From the NCBI RefSeq assembly GCF_040869045.1, contig NC_090320.1, positions 243,102,978 to 243,166,977 of the forward strand: a DNA stretch of 64,000 nt, in the 5' to 3' direction. Positions within the stretch are counted from its first letter, which is position 1, and each line of letters starts with the position of its first letter. The notes beneath the pieces were generated by a model, which had not been told where the DNA came from, did not search any database, and was given only the letters and a program-made list of their open reading frames with translations. The position numbers were made by a program, and so were the translations under genes. Below are positions 21,689 to 32,882 of this stretch, one piece after another. The stretch comes from Eurosta solidaginis (taxonomy: Eukaryota > Arthropoda > Insecta > Diptera > Tephritidae).

Positions 21689-22368
21689 TTTACTTACTTA
21701 CTTAATTGGCGCTTAAGCGTTTATACGGTTATGGCCGTCAAACAAGGTGCGCCAGTCGCTCGTTCTCTCTGCCAACCGGCACCAATTGGTCACACCAAGG
21801 GAGTTTAAATCGTTGTCCTCCTGGTCCTTCCGATAGAAACACTTTCTTGGCCGGAGCGTCATCTTTCATTCGCATAACATGGCCTAGCCAGCGCAGCAGC
21901 TGCGTTTTAATTCGTTGGACTATCTTGATGTCTGCGTATAGCTCATCGTTAAATCTTCTTCGGTACTCGCGTCGAAGTCCATAAATCTTTCGAAGATCTT
22001 TTCTCTCGAACACTCCCAGAGCCGCTTCATCTGATGTTGTAATGGCCCATGCTTCTGCATCATATAGCAGGACGGGAACGATAAGTGACTTGTAGAGCAT
22101 GATTTTCGTTTGCCGAGCGAGGACTTTACTTTTCAAATGCCTACCTAGTCCAAAGTAGCATTTATTGGCAAGAATGATTCTTCGCTGGATTTCAGAGCTG
22201 ATGTTGTTGCTAATGTTGATGCTGGTTCCCAAATAAACGAAGTCTTTTACAATTTCGAAACTATGGCTGTCAACAGTAGCGTGGTTGTCAAGGCGCATAT
22301 GCGCTGACTCTTTGTTCGATGACAGCAGGTTCTTCGTTGTGTCCTCATTCACCACCAAACCCATCTTC
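21689..22368 (-). mobile_element. RTE-like retrotransposon insertion, 5'-truncated
   Basis: The minus frame gives MGLVVNEDTTKNLLSS, FVYLGTSINISNNIS, VPVLLYDAEAWAI and LRWLGHVMRMKDDAPAKKVF, the RT thumb and C-terminus of an RTE-like element. The longer copy at 49232-50368 shows the catalytic part. The 3' end is TAAGCGCCAATTAAGTAAG in minus sense, with an ACTT-type tail. CAAACAA flanks it on both sides (21682-21688 and 22369-22375), a 7-bp target-site duplication. It landed in the 3' flank of AcademX-like copy 2. Confidence 0.85.
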
Positions 22369-22375
22369 CAAACAA

Positions 22376-22912
22376 CTGTGAACTTTAAACCTGCAATTTT
22401 TTTTCCTGCCACGTGTATAAGGAAAAAAGATTACCCTTAATGCAAAATTTCAGATCGGTAAAAGATGTAACATATAGTGCACCATCTTTGAACCGACTTG
22501 CCAAGGGTTTCTTCCAGGATAAGAGGTGGCAAGTCGGTACTTTTGGCGTCGGGGCGTTGCCTGCTTTCATAATTTGAATATTTTATTTGAATACACTATG
22601 CAACATATTTTGATTCAATTGCTCCTTCTTTGAACCGACTTGCCAAGGGTTTCTTCCAGGATAGGAGGTGACAAATCGGCACTTTTGGGGTCGGGGCGTT
22701 GCCAGCTCTCATAATTTTAACATTTTATTTGAATCCACTATGCAACATATTTTCGTCGAAAATTGACTTTTCATCGACGAATTACCACGATCCTGCCAAG
22801 CTAGGATCTGGCAAGTCCACGGTTTGAGGTTGCCCCAAATACCCGTAAATGAGTTATACTGGCCCTATTTGAATTCAACATGCAACATGTTTTTTGCAGT
22901 GGGCTCATGGAT
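22376..22912. repeat. TIR of AcademX-like copy 2, within the right inverted-duplication arm
   Basis: Minus-oriented TIR with two ~142-bp subrepeats, ending GTTTTTTGCAGTGGGCTC at about 22912. It is part of the arm 22297-23406 that pairs with 15160-16067. The opposite end of copy 2 is not present as such. Confidence 0.85.
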
Positions 22913-24893
22913 TGGTATATATTAACAAAATAAATATATATAAACAAAAATAAAAACAAACGTATGTAGTGAGCAATTAGTCGGCTTCAAGCTGAAATAA
23001 AAGAAGCTTTAAGTTATGAGGCTATGTGGAATGGCATAGCACGGGCCAAAATATATGTATGTAAGAATGAATGAATTTCAAGACATACTACAGAAGTTGC
23101 ATTTACTATAATGCTTCGAAGACAAATTAACGAAATCGGTGAAGGACCACGCCCGTCACTTACTGCTACATTACCTACCCTAGAGTACCGACATCTCACC
23201 CACTTCACTTCAAAATTCTGCAGTTAAACTGTTATGGATTAACTGGGAAGATACCGGAGATAGTTGGTTTCATGAAGCGGCATAATATCCGCATCGCTGC
23301 AATTCAAGAGACTAAACTCACAGTAAGATCTCATCTGCAGAACTGTTCTGGGTATAATGTCCACAGAAAATATAGCGAGAGTGGAAATGGAGGCGGTCTC
23401 GCGTTTACCATACACCAATCAGTGCAATATAATATATTTCATCCCGACATCGGCCGCAGGGACAGTGTCTTAAAACGTCACGGTTTATATGTCCGGTCGG
23501 GCAATATAAACATATTAATCATCAACATCTACATTGAATCGGCTTGGACTCGTTTTATTCCTGCCGGAAGAATTCGCGAAATCCGGCCTCATTTTTCGGC
23601 GTAGGCCGCAAATTTTGCGAGAGAACGTGACCTTATAAGACAGCTCGATACCGGCGACTCCCAAATAAGGGATATAAACCAACTCATCAGATTGCTTGTG
23701 GATGAATACAAGCGGGCGAAATGGGATGAGCATTTGAGGGATTGTAACCTCTCTGCCGGTGTGGATAAGCGGAGCAATTCAGGAACGCAGCATCCAAATC
23801 AAGAATAATTTAACGATGGTGTCCTATCCCAACTGGTTACCTTCGCCATCAGAATGAGTCACTATCGTTTCCTACGCCGATGACTGCAAAATAATGGCCA
23901 CATGCCCAGGCTCAGGCCCACAGATCGTGGAGCTTTGGAACAAAATAAACGGCTACCCCCCTCATCTCTCCACCTAACATTATCACCGGCTAAATCATTG
24001 GCGACCTTATTTATCCACATCAACGGCACTACGCTACCGACTGTCTTACACCCCAAAATCTTGGGTGTGACGTCCGATTAGGATCTATATTTTGGTGAGC
24101 ATACAGCCGCAATTGTACCGAAAATCCAGAGCCGCAATAAAATCCTCAAATCTCTTGCTGGTGATACTTTGGGGTAAAGATAAATTGGCCAGCCGATTGC
24201 ATGCTACGCGTCCCCGATATGGTCACCAAGCCTAAAACTACTCACTGGCCACAGGCCTGCCAAAATACCGCCCTCAAAACCACAACGGGTTGTCTTCTTA
24301 TGTCCCAGAACACAATTTACATAATAAGGCGAGAATACTCCCCATAAGGGAGAGAAATGAAATGCTAACCAAACAGTCCCTGTTGAATACCCAGAAACCT
24401 GGGCATCCCAACAGACATCTGATTTATGAACCTTCACCGCCCTAAGCCCTTGGCGGAGTCAACTCTGTAAGAATTATGAAGAAATACGGCACCTGAGAAC
24501 ACAGCCGTATGAGGCTAAAAACACAAGCAGGTCCTCAGTGAACTCCACAAACAGGCGTCGGACCCCTATGCCAAGAATTTCCCAGTGAACCCTGTACTCA
24601 AAGAACAATACCCAAAACTAGCAGAGGAGATATGCAGGTTAAACTCTTAACTATCCAGAATCAACCCCGACATACAAAACATATGTCTTGTTTGCAATGG
24701 GTCCTACATGACACCAACCATCTCTTTAACTGTATTGTGGAACCAACGCCTCTAACACCCCTCTCATTATGGTCCACTCATGTTGATACAGCAAGTTTCC
24801 TTGGACTCCCGTTAGAGAACATTGATGGCAATGTGATCGGTCGCACCCATTGGATTGGGCGAAGCACTGCTACAACAACAACAACAAAAAGGA
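22913..24893 (+). mobile_element. Jockey-like non-LTR element, internally deleted (third copy)
   Basis: The order is: 5' sequence shared with 3185 and 57441 (including a possible ORF1 tail, GEGPRPSLTATLPTLE, about 23138-23185); endonuclease N-terminus 23205-23600 with KILQLNC, AIQETKLTVRS and GLYVRSGNINILIINIYIES; more ORF2 residues to about 23780 (RQLDTGDSQIRDINQLIRL); then an abrupt jump into the RT just before YADD (23872-23889). It continues through a decayed RT thumb to the 3' end GCACTGCTACAACAACAACAA at about 24866-24886. Frameshifts and stops are frequent after 23600. This is the copy in which 5' and 3' parts are best joined, showing that fragments in X1 and X2 belong to one family. 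Confidence 0.82.
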
Positions 24894-25490
24894 CCACGCC
24901 CATTTTTATATAAAAGATTTTTGAAAGGATCGTGGGCGAATAAAATAAGCTATATCTTTACAGAAATTAGCTTTCCATGCGAAATTATAACAAGAAAAAG
25001 GAAAAAGTTTTAATTTTTGAAAATGGGCGGGGTGCCGCCCCTTTTATTACCAAATAATTTTCTATGTTTCAGGACCCATAACTCGAAGAAAAAATGAAGG
25101 ATCGTAATAAGATTGGATACACATATTTACCTTATAGCAGAAAATATTTCTATGAAAATTGGACGGGATCGGTTACAGACCACGCCCACTCTTATACAAA
25201 AGATGTTTAGAATGATCATAGACTAGAATAATATGCTATATCTTAGCGACAAATAGTTTTGTATCACTGATATTTCGCTTAACAAGTTTTATTGTAGGAA
25301 CAAATTAGGAGACATTTTTTTTTTATTCCAATCAAACATTACAAAACATTTCTAGAGCCAAAAAAATATCCCTTGTAACAAAATTCGAAAAATGTATTTA
25401 TCTGAAATGAACTGTATAATTCAAACTCACGCTGATTATATAAGTTTCGGTTAAACCCAAACCTAAATACCCTTACTTTGTTTTTGTTTA
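24894..25490. repeat. Family B repeat, 3' portion
   Basis: Matches 62728-63330 almost throughout. Landmarks: GGACCACGCCCATTTTTATA, AATGGGCGGGGTGCCGCCCC (25022), AGACCACGCCCACTCTTATA (25177) and the end segment CACGCTGATTATATAAGTTT / GGTTAAACCCAAACCT near 25428-25465. No coding sequence. Confidence 0.8.
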
Positions 25491-27565
25491 TCTTTATTTT
25501 AATTAGCTGAACAAACATATTTTGTTCTATCAAAAAAACAAAATAAACGTACATAGATATCTACATATTGATATTCTAGCGAGATGAAAAGACGCAGTTT
25601 GCTATAATTTTTCAAAACAAAATTTGTTTGTTTGTGTTTGTATGGGCGAATCCCAAAAAATGTTCATCACGAACCAAAATCAAAAGTGGTCAGACTTTAT
25701 TTCTATCACTTCTGGTTAAAGGTCAAATATGTGTATGATGTGGAAATCAAAAGTTTATCCTTTCCCCCATCGTGGACAGAGAAACATGATTTCAAAGAAA
25801 AGCCTCATCGATTTTGCAAATTTGGATGTTTTACTAACAAAATATAAGGCCCTTTCTTTATATTGTTTTTAAACCCAGATCTATATTTTTGATTTTAATA
25901 AAATTTTGTCTAGACTATTTAGCATTAAAAAAACTTTGGAAAACGGAGGTTTGATAAGCGGATCCTGTCGCTGTGCTTATTATTTTGCTAAAAATGTTTT
26001 CAGATATTAAATAGGTCTGTTTACTAAAATTTTTCCAGGAAGTTCGGGTAACATTTTTTATTGGTGTCTAAAATTTGTCTCTTCCATTAGTTGATCCATA
26101 TATTGGCCGATAACTTTTTTTTTATTTAGCCAACGAACAAAACTTATATGTTTCAGAAAGAGGGCATTTCGTGTTAATTGATTCTTGGAGATATTAGAGA
26201 AATATTACAAAATATGACGATAATTAGAATTGTTGTATCTCTTTTTTAATTTATATATACAAAGGATTACCTGAGGAAAATCAAAAATCTGTTTTTATAT
26301 TAACAAGATATGAATTTTAAAGAGTAATATAGGTTTTATTGGTTTATTCAACAATTTCATATGAAGACGCAAAAGGAAAAAGTACCAACTCACTTGCATT
26401 TTTCTTGTGAATCTTATCTGCTTGAAAATATATATATGTATATTTGTCAACTAGAAATGGTTAAATGGGATTATCTTACTCGTATTATTTAAATTTTTGA
26501 TTTATTTTGTACTTTTGTTCTATTTCTTCTATAGAACTAACATTTAATTACCTAAAAATGTATCGAAGAATAAACAGAGGGAGAGTTATACGTTTCCGCT
26601 TATGAAAAGGGGGTTTTGGGCCCTTAGCCCGGATTTTGAGGTCGTATTCGAAATTCCAGGTATGGCGATTTTGTTTACTCTACTAGACCTAAAGCTTGAT
26701 GTCTCGCAAATTCTATGAGAAAAAATGGTCGCATCCGTTATGTCGCATTCGTAACCTTACGCGAGATATTTCAGATTTCGAAAATATACGGGCACTGGGT
26801 CTTTATTTCACCTTCTGTCTCTAACTTAAGGAATGTAAAATCTCCCCTTAGCTTCTTTAAGTGTTGCGTTCTTTCACAAGCATTGAAAAATTACTTCTAT
26901 TCCTGGCCGCGTCCGAACCTCATCATATATGGTCATATATGTATATGTACTTATATTTTTAAGGTACCCACAACTGTTGCTTCAAATATTTGTAATATCC
27001 AAATTTTGTTCTCTTTTATGCAGGTTGAAATGTATGCGAATGTTGGGCCCGTTACCAAGGAATTGCCCATATGTATTTGCAAAGTTGAATTGCGCTATTA
27101 AGTTGACATGTGAACAAACAAAGGGAACACTTAATTAGCTTTATCTGTTTAGCAGGTAATATTCCGTAGTACACTGCTACAAAACCAGAGTTCGAAGCAG
27201 TGCACTAAATTTTGACCAAAAACAATTACAACATAAATCATGTCAGCCCAATCAAGATATTCCCTTAAGTATTGATGAGACGTTATTTTGTTATGGATAT
27301 AAACGTCTTTTCATCTTTCACATACTCGCAAAACTAGCCAATACCCGCGGGTCAGTCCGCACGAAGAAAATACAACATAAAACTACTGCGATAAACCAAT
27401 ATATGATCCTGATAAAAGTACCGAGACCGTCCAGAAAATAGTCTTTGAATAATCGCAACAAATCGCGAAATGTTCGCATCGCGGGAATAACCACACAGTC
27501 ATAATTAGAAGGAATGACATGCTGGATATTTTAAAACCGTAGGCTCCAATACTCCCCTGAAATAT
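25491..27565. repeat. Repeat E, second copy
   Basis: Aligned with 8871-10979 over its whole length. It ends TACTCCCCTGAAATATC before family B sequence, whereas the first copy ends at the same point against family A. A 128-codon plus frame at 26715-27101 has no recognisable motif, and its homologue at 10122 is frameshifted, so I treat it as noncoding. Confidence 0.75.
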
Positions 27566-28230
27566 CTTTTTTTAATGATTTTGAAATAGCTCCATTTACT
27601 TTGCACACAGAGTGTATTAACTTTGGTAACATAAGGGGCATAAGCGAATCGAGATAAATATAGACTTCCATGTATCAAAATGCTGAGGATGCAAAAAGGA
27701 ATAGATTTATCCATGCCCATTCAACCGTCCATCCATGTGCCGGTACACACTACAGCTTGAGTAAATATTGAGAATAAAATATTGCAATTTGGCATACGGG
27801 TTCCTTGGCTCTTATCTCCCATCGCTATTAAAAATGAGGGAAATCGGATGGTAACCACGCCCACTTTTTACGTATATAACCTTTCGGAAAACACATAAAA
27901 CCTGATTGTTTAGTAAATAATTCATATAGAATGTTAAGATTTGATGTGTGGACTGATATTAAGACTCTTGATTTTTTTTTTTTTTTGAAAATGGGTGTGA
28001 CATCGCCCAATTGTGATAAAGTCTTTTTTACAAATATTATTAATAATAAATCAAAAACCGTTAAACCTATCATAACAAAATTCGACAGAGAAAAGTAATG
28101 AACACAGAATGGCAATTCAAAATAAAAGCAAACTACCTTGTTTGTCCGTTGATATCGAACCAATTGTTGATTTTATTGGAGAGATTGTATTCCTATTTAT
28201 ACAAAATTATTCTAAATTATTCTTATCGTC
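27566..28230. repeat. Family B fragment plus start of repeat C
   Basis: 27566-28097 matches 19062-19498 but keeps 80 bp lost there (27680-27780, with CCATCCATGTGCCGGTACAC). The B-to-C junction near ACAGAATGGCAATTC (28104) is shared. A poly-T run of 15 lies at 27971-27985. No gene. Confidence 0.75.
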
Positions 28231-28555
28231 GCTGCGCTCACAAAAACAGTTATGTGTTTTCCAGTAGCTTTTCAGGAGATAAAAAAAACTAATTTCTGGT
28301 GTCCGTTTGCAAAATTTTGGAAAAGTCGTATTTTTGAAATATTTTATGGAAAGTATGTTATTGATGTGCGAAGGAAAAAATCATGTAGTTTAACCCATTA
28401 CGACGTGATAAATATTTGCGCCGTTTTATAGCACATAGCTGCTTTCAAACATGATTCAAATTTGCTTTTGGCGGTAGGGGAATGTATGGAATTGTTTGCA
28501 AAATACTGTCGTTAGGAGTAGATGCAAGGGGAAAAGGTGGAAAATTGGATTAGTT
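28231..28555. other. No feature recognised
   Basis: About 325 bp of AT-rich sequence between repeat C and an endonuclease fragment. I see no motif, inverted repeat or coding signal that I can name. Confidence 0.5.
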
Positions 28556-28765
28556 AATTACCCTTTGCTCTCGCGATCTTTTCTGTGGACGTTATACCCA
28601 GAGCAGCTTTGCAGAGCAGATATTGCTATGAGTATGGTCTCTTGGATTATGAAGTCAACTATCTCCGTGATCTTCTCAGTTAACCCATTACAGTTTAACT
28701 GCAGAATTCTGAAGTGCAAAGCGGGAGACGTCGTCACTCTGGGGTTAAGTGACGGGTGACTACGC
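28556..28765 (-). pseudogene. Jockey-like endonuclease N-terminal fragment
   Basis: In minus sense from 28760, sequence equivalent to FRILQLNCNGLTEKITEIV is followed by a deletion of the HNIRIAAI block, then residues related to CSGYNVHRK (about 28600-28580). It is a further copy of the piece at 15160-15380 and 23205-23400. The Asn box (LNCNG) is retained. Too short to be more than a relic. Confidence 0.75.
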
Positions 28766-29210
28766 CTGAGTTGCTGTTATGGCCCTGGTACTGGGCGTTC
28801 TTGGGTAAGCATTGGGGTACCCGGTGTAGTTGGGTTTGCGGCCTGGCGCAGGCTACGGGACGGAGTTGGGCGTGAACAGCAAGGAGCCACAAAAGATTTA
28901 TAAAAGTCACGAGGACGTCGGGTTTTGGGGTCTAGCCCAGAACATCCTGTCCGATGCAACCATCCCTTCCACGTGACACACTGACAAGAGTGTGACCGTC
29001 CTAAAAAGATTATTCTCCGGAAAACGGAGCAGGATAATATGACCCAGTCCCTCTGCAAGGATCTGCTGACAGAATGGCAATTTGTGCGAGGGACGCACCA
29101 AATTAAATGATGCTACACTGAAATGACAGCCCTTGATTGGGCAAAATCCCGAGTCCGGTACATAGAACAGGCTGCCTTGGGACGCATAATTTCCTCGCAT
29201 TCTTCCTAGT
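28766..29210. other. GC-rich relic of unknown class
   Basis: This 440-bp stretch is far richer in G+C than its neighbours and abuts the endonuclease fragment. Minus frames of 93 and 97 codons are open but rich in Pro, Arg and Cys without a motif I know. It may be the ORF1/5' part of a non-LTR element; I cannot show it. Confidence 0.35.
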
Positions 29211-29279
29211 CGTCCATTTTTTCAAACAAGTCATTTTCTTCATTGCCATATTATTCCATATTTAGATTTAAAACTAGAG

Positions 29280-29580
29280 CTTACGATTTTCGAGAAGAGA
29301 TTTTTTGTGATTCTCGCCTTCTCATGAGATTCTCGAATCTCGAATTTCTCGTAAGGCTCGCGAGCTTCTCAACATTCAACTTAATCGATTCATTGGCTGT
29401 TGTATATAGAGCTTACGATTTCTTCTGGAGCACAAGCCAAAATGTCCGCAAAACCACAAGTATAAACCCCGAAGTGTATAGAATATTGCCAATGCAGCGA
29501 CTGAATTGAAATTCGAGAATCTCACGAGCCTTACGAGTAATTCGAGATTCGAGGATCTCGCGAGAAGCCGTGTTCTTGAT
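29280..29580. repeat. Fold-back element with CTCGCGAG-type arms
   Basis: 29320-29410 and 29473-29575 are imperfect reverse complements. Both arms, read inward, translate alike (FSNLEFLVRLASFSTFN from the plus strand, SSNLELLVRLVRFSNFN from the minus strand), a direct sign of an inverted repeat. The arms are built from short palindromic words such as CTCGCGAG, TCGAGA and CTCGTAAGG. A related segment is at 29985-30062, beyond an inserted MITE. Confidence 0.7.
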
Positions 29581-29670
29581 GTCTCGTTGAAAAATAAAAT
29601 ATTGCGAACAAAATTATATATATAATAAATATGTTCTGAGTTAAATGTCATTGGAGGCAATATAATCAAC

Positions 29671-29931
29671 CATGGTTCAATTATAAGGTTGGCTCATCTC
29701 ATCAGCTGATTTTATTTATTTCATTGCATGGCCGAAGGGATTGTCAAAAGGAGATAGCAAACTCAAAAAGAAACCAACACATTGGCAACATTTTCCTACA
29801 CATACGAAAACTGCTAAGTTTTATGTTTCCATTCCATACCATTCGCACCAACACCAATACACAGATTTTGACAATTTGAACAGACATATTTTGTTGCTTT
29901 ACAGATGAGCAAACCATATAATTGAACCATC
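29671..29931. mobile_element. MITE, 261 bp, 9-bp target duplication
   Basis: Terminal inverted repeats CATGGTTCAATTATA and TATAATTGAACCATC enclose 261 bp that match 45142-45408. Direct repeats ATAATCAAC flank it (29662-29670 and 29932-29940). A 9-bp duplication is typical of Mutator-like elements, but the superfamily is not proven. It has no coding capacity and separates two CTCGCGAG-rich segments. Confidence 0.8.
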
Positions 29932-29984
29932 ATAATCAACAAAAAAGTCACAAGTAAAAAAAAACAAGTGTATAAAGCAATTAA

Positions 29985-30062
29985 GTAAGAATATCGAGAA
30001 GCTCGCGAGATTTACGAGTACTTCGAGACACCAGAAGCTCGCGAGAAATCGAGTTCTCTATG
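29985..30062. repeat. Second CTCGCGAG-rich segment
   Basis: It contains AGAAGCTCGCGAGATTTACG and AGAAGCTCGCGAGAAATCGA, related to the fold-back at 29280-29580. The MITE at 29671-29931 probably split one larger fold-back structure. Confidence 0.55.
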
Positions 30063-30241
30063 TAATATATACAGCATGTATTTGTGTATGTATATAGACG
30101 ATTTGTAATTATTTTTTACATTGAAATCAAAGCACTTTCGCCAGCGATAAGCAAGTAAGTACATAACCGTTTTTCAGAGTACTTCTGGTACTGCGAGCAC
30201 ATTAGCTGTTTTCGATCACTTCTGAACCAAAAGAGATATAA

Positions 30242-31680
30242 ACAAGTAAGGAAGGATAAGTTCGGGTGCAACCGAACATTACACACTCAGCCGAGAGCTT
30301 TGGAGAAAAAATTAGGGAAAATCGCCATTTAGGAAAATGAACCTAGGGTAGCCCTGGAATGTGTTTGTATGACATGGGTATCAAATGGAAGGTCTTAAAG
30401 AGTATTTTAAAAGGGAGTGCGCCATAGTTCTATAAGTGGACGCCATTTCGGGATATCGCCATAAAGGTGGTACGAACAGTATTCCTGCCATGATTTCAAG
30501 GGCTTTTGATTCGCCCTGCAGAACTTTTTCATTTTCTTCTACTTAATATGGTACCCATTTTACAAAGTTTTTTTCTAAAGTTATATTTTGCGCCAAAAGC
30601 CAATCAATCGCAATGTTTCATCCCTTTTTTCGTATTTGGTATAGAATTATGGCATTTTTTTAATTTTTTGGAATTTTCGATATCGAAAAAGTTTTTAATA
30701 CCAAGAGAAAGTGAGTTCAGATAAATACGTGAACTAAGTTTAGTGAAGATATATCGATTTGTGCTGAAGTTATTGTGTTAACGGTCGAGCGGAAGGATGG
30801 ACGGTCGACTGTGTATAAAAACTGGGCGTGGCTTCAACCGATTTCACCCATTTTCACAGAAAACAGTTATCGTCATCCCTTTACCAAATTTCGCAAATGG
30901 GTAAATTTTTGTTCGACTTATGGCATTAAAAGTATTCTAGAAAAATTAAATGAAAAAGGGCGGGGCCACGCCCATTTTAAAATTTTCTTATATTTTTTTA
31001 TTTTGTTGCACCATATATATCATTACTGGAGTTGAATGTTGACATAATTTACTTTTATACTGTAAAGATATTAATTTTTTTGTTAAAATTTGACTTTTAA
31101 TTTTTTTTTTTAATTGGGCGTGTTCGTCATGCGATTGTGCTAATTTTTATTTAGAGCACATATAGTAATAGGAGTAACGATCCTGCCATGATATCTTTAA
31201 CGACTGCCAAAGTATAGCTTGTCAAACTTGTAAATTTACTCCTATTAAAATTGGGCGGTGCCACGCCCATTGTCAAAAATTTTACTAATTTTCTATTCTC
31301 CGTCATAAGGTCAACCCACCTACCAAGTTCCATCGATTTATCCGTCTTTGGTATTGAATTATCGCACTTTTTCGGTTTTTCGCAATTTTCGATATCGAAA
31401 AAATGGACGTGGTTATAATCCCATTTCGTTCGTTTTAAATAGCGATCTGAGATGAGTGCCCAGGAACTTACATACCGAATTTCATTAAGATACCTTAAAA
31501 TTTACTCAAGTTATCGTGTTTACGGACGGACGGACATGGCTAAATGAATTTATTTTTTCGCCCAGATAACTTTGATTTATAGAAGTCTATATCTTTCTCG
31601 ATTAGATTATGCCGTTAAGAGGTACCGTTATGCGAACAAAATTAATATACTCTGTGAGCTCTGCTCAGCTGAGTATAAAA
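30242..31680 (+). repeat. Family A repeat, copy A2
   Basis: It starts AACAAGTAAGGAAGGATAAG with the GTTCGGGTGCAACCGAACAT terminus and ends GAGCTCTGCTCAGCTGAGTA. Only one to two units of the 130-bp minisatellite remain (30350-30475). Modules CCACGCCCATTTTAAAATTT (30967), GGGCGGTGCCACGCCC (31254) and TTTCGATATCGAAAAAATGG (31386) are present. No coding sequence. Confidence 0.85.
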
Positions 31681-32882
31681 AACGGCAGTTGGTGGCCAAA
31701 AATACTTCCAGTAGAGATATCAACGTGAAACTTTGGCCACGGCTTTACAAATATGTGATAATTATTTTTTCGAAACATTGGTGCGGGTGATACCTTTATA
31801 CCGACCCACAACCACCCATTTTCACCGCATGCATACAAAAAGTGATGTGACGGGAAAAGTGGTAAGATGCGTATGTCGCAAATGCAATGTTTAATAGGAT
31901 TAAATAAAGAAATTAAAGTTATTAAAATATCTTGCATACATAACAATAACAAAACAACAAACACACACAAAAGTTTACATTTGTATATCGTCGACTGGAT
32001 AAAATAATGTCGTATGTTACATGTGGGCACATATAACATACGACAATGATTTATCACGTTGACGCTATCAGAAAACTGTCGCAAAACATAGTTAGTGGCA
32101 AAAAGTGGCAGCTGATATTACCACTTTAGAATCTTCGAACTTTGACTAATAATAAGATGAGGATCGGTGAGGAACCTAACTAAAACTTTAGCTGAAATTG
32201 AAATATTTGTGCAAATAAACACTAATAAAAGCACTGGTGAAATTTTAAATAAAAAAAAAAAAACGCAAAAACTAAAAACAGTAAAATTATTTCAAAATGA
32301 AGTAAATACCTTTGAATTCAATATTAATTTCTGCTTTGTCAATATAAAGATATTTTATGTATTTTTAAATAGCTTAAACTTGCATTTTATTTTTAACTTT
32401 GCTCACACTGCGAAACCCAACTAATACCATAACCTCACTTTTAAAGCTATTCTTAAAGAGTACAGTTCGAATACAACAAAAAGCAGTATACCTTTTAAAA
32501 GGCTGTTCTAATAAGAGATACTAGTGACACATTTGGTGACAAAGTTTTCATTTAGATTTTTTTATTTTTGGCCTATGGAACCAACCACTGTTCAATGTAC
32601 TGAGTGGAATGGCATAGCACGAGTCAAAACATATGTATGTATAAATTAATGAATATGTATGTAGGAATGACATTTATTTAATTACATAATTAAATTTTGA
32701 GTTTGTATACATATGTTTACATAATTGCTATGGTTCAGTGACATTGTTATTTTGTTTATTCATTTGGTGGGTGTCAATAATTTGAGACATAATTTTAAGT
32801 TGATTCCAAAGAGAAATAAATTTATTCGTTTATGTTTTTTTCTTTCGCCTTGTTTGCATTTGGGTTTTACATGCGTACATAT
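31681..32882. other. Spacer between inverted family A copies; nothing recognised
   Basis: 1.2 kb of AT-rich sequence lying exactly between the inner ends of two family A copies in opposite orientation. Frames of 139 codons (31665-32084, minus) and 85 codons (32167-32424, plus) show no known motif. ATGGCATAGCACGAGTCAAA at 32610 matches the 5' part of the jockey-like element (32606-32670). Confidence 0.5.

Noticed and set aside
26715..27101. 128-codon frame in repeat E, with a similar translation at 10122-10391
   Set aside because: No motif, AT-rich composition and an indel-broken homologue; similarity follows DNA identity of the repeat.
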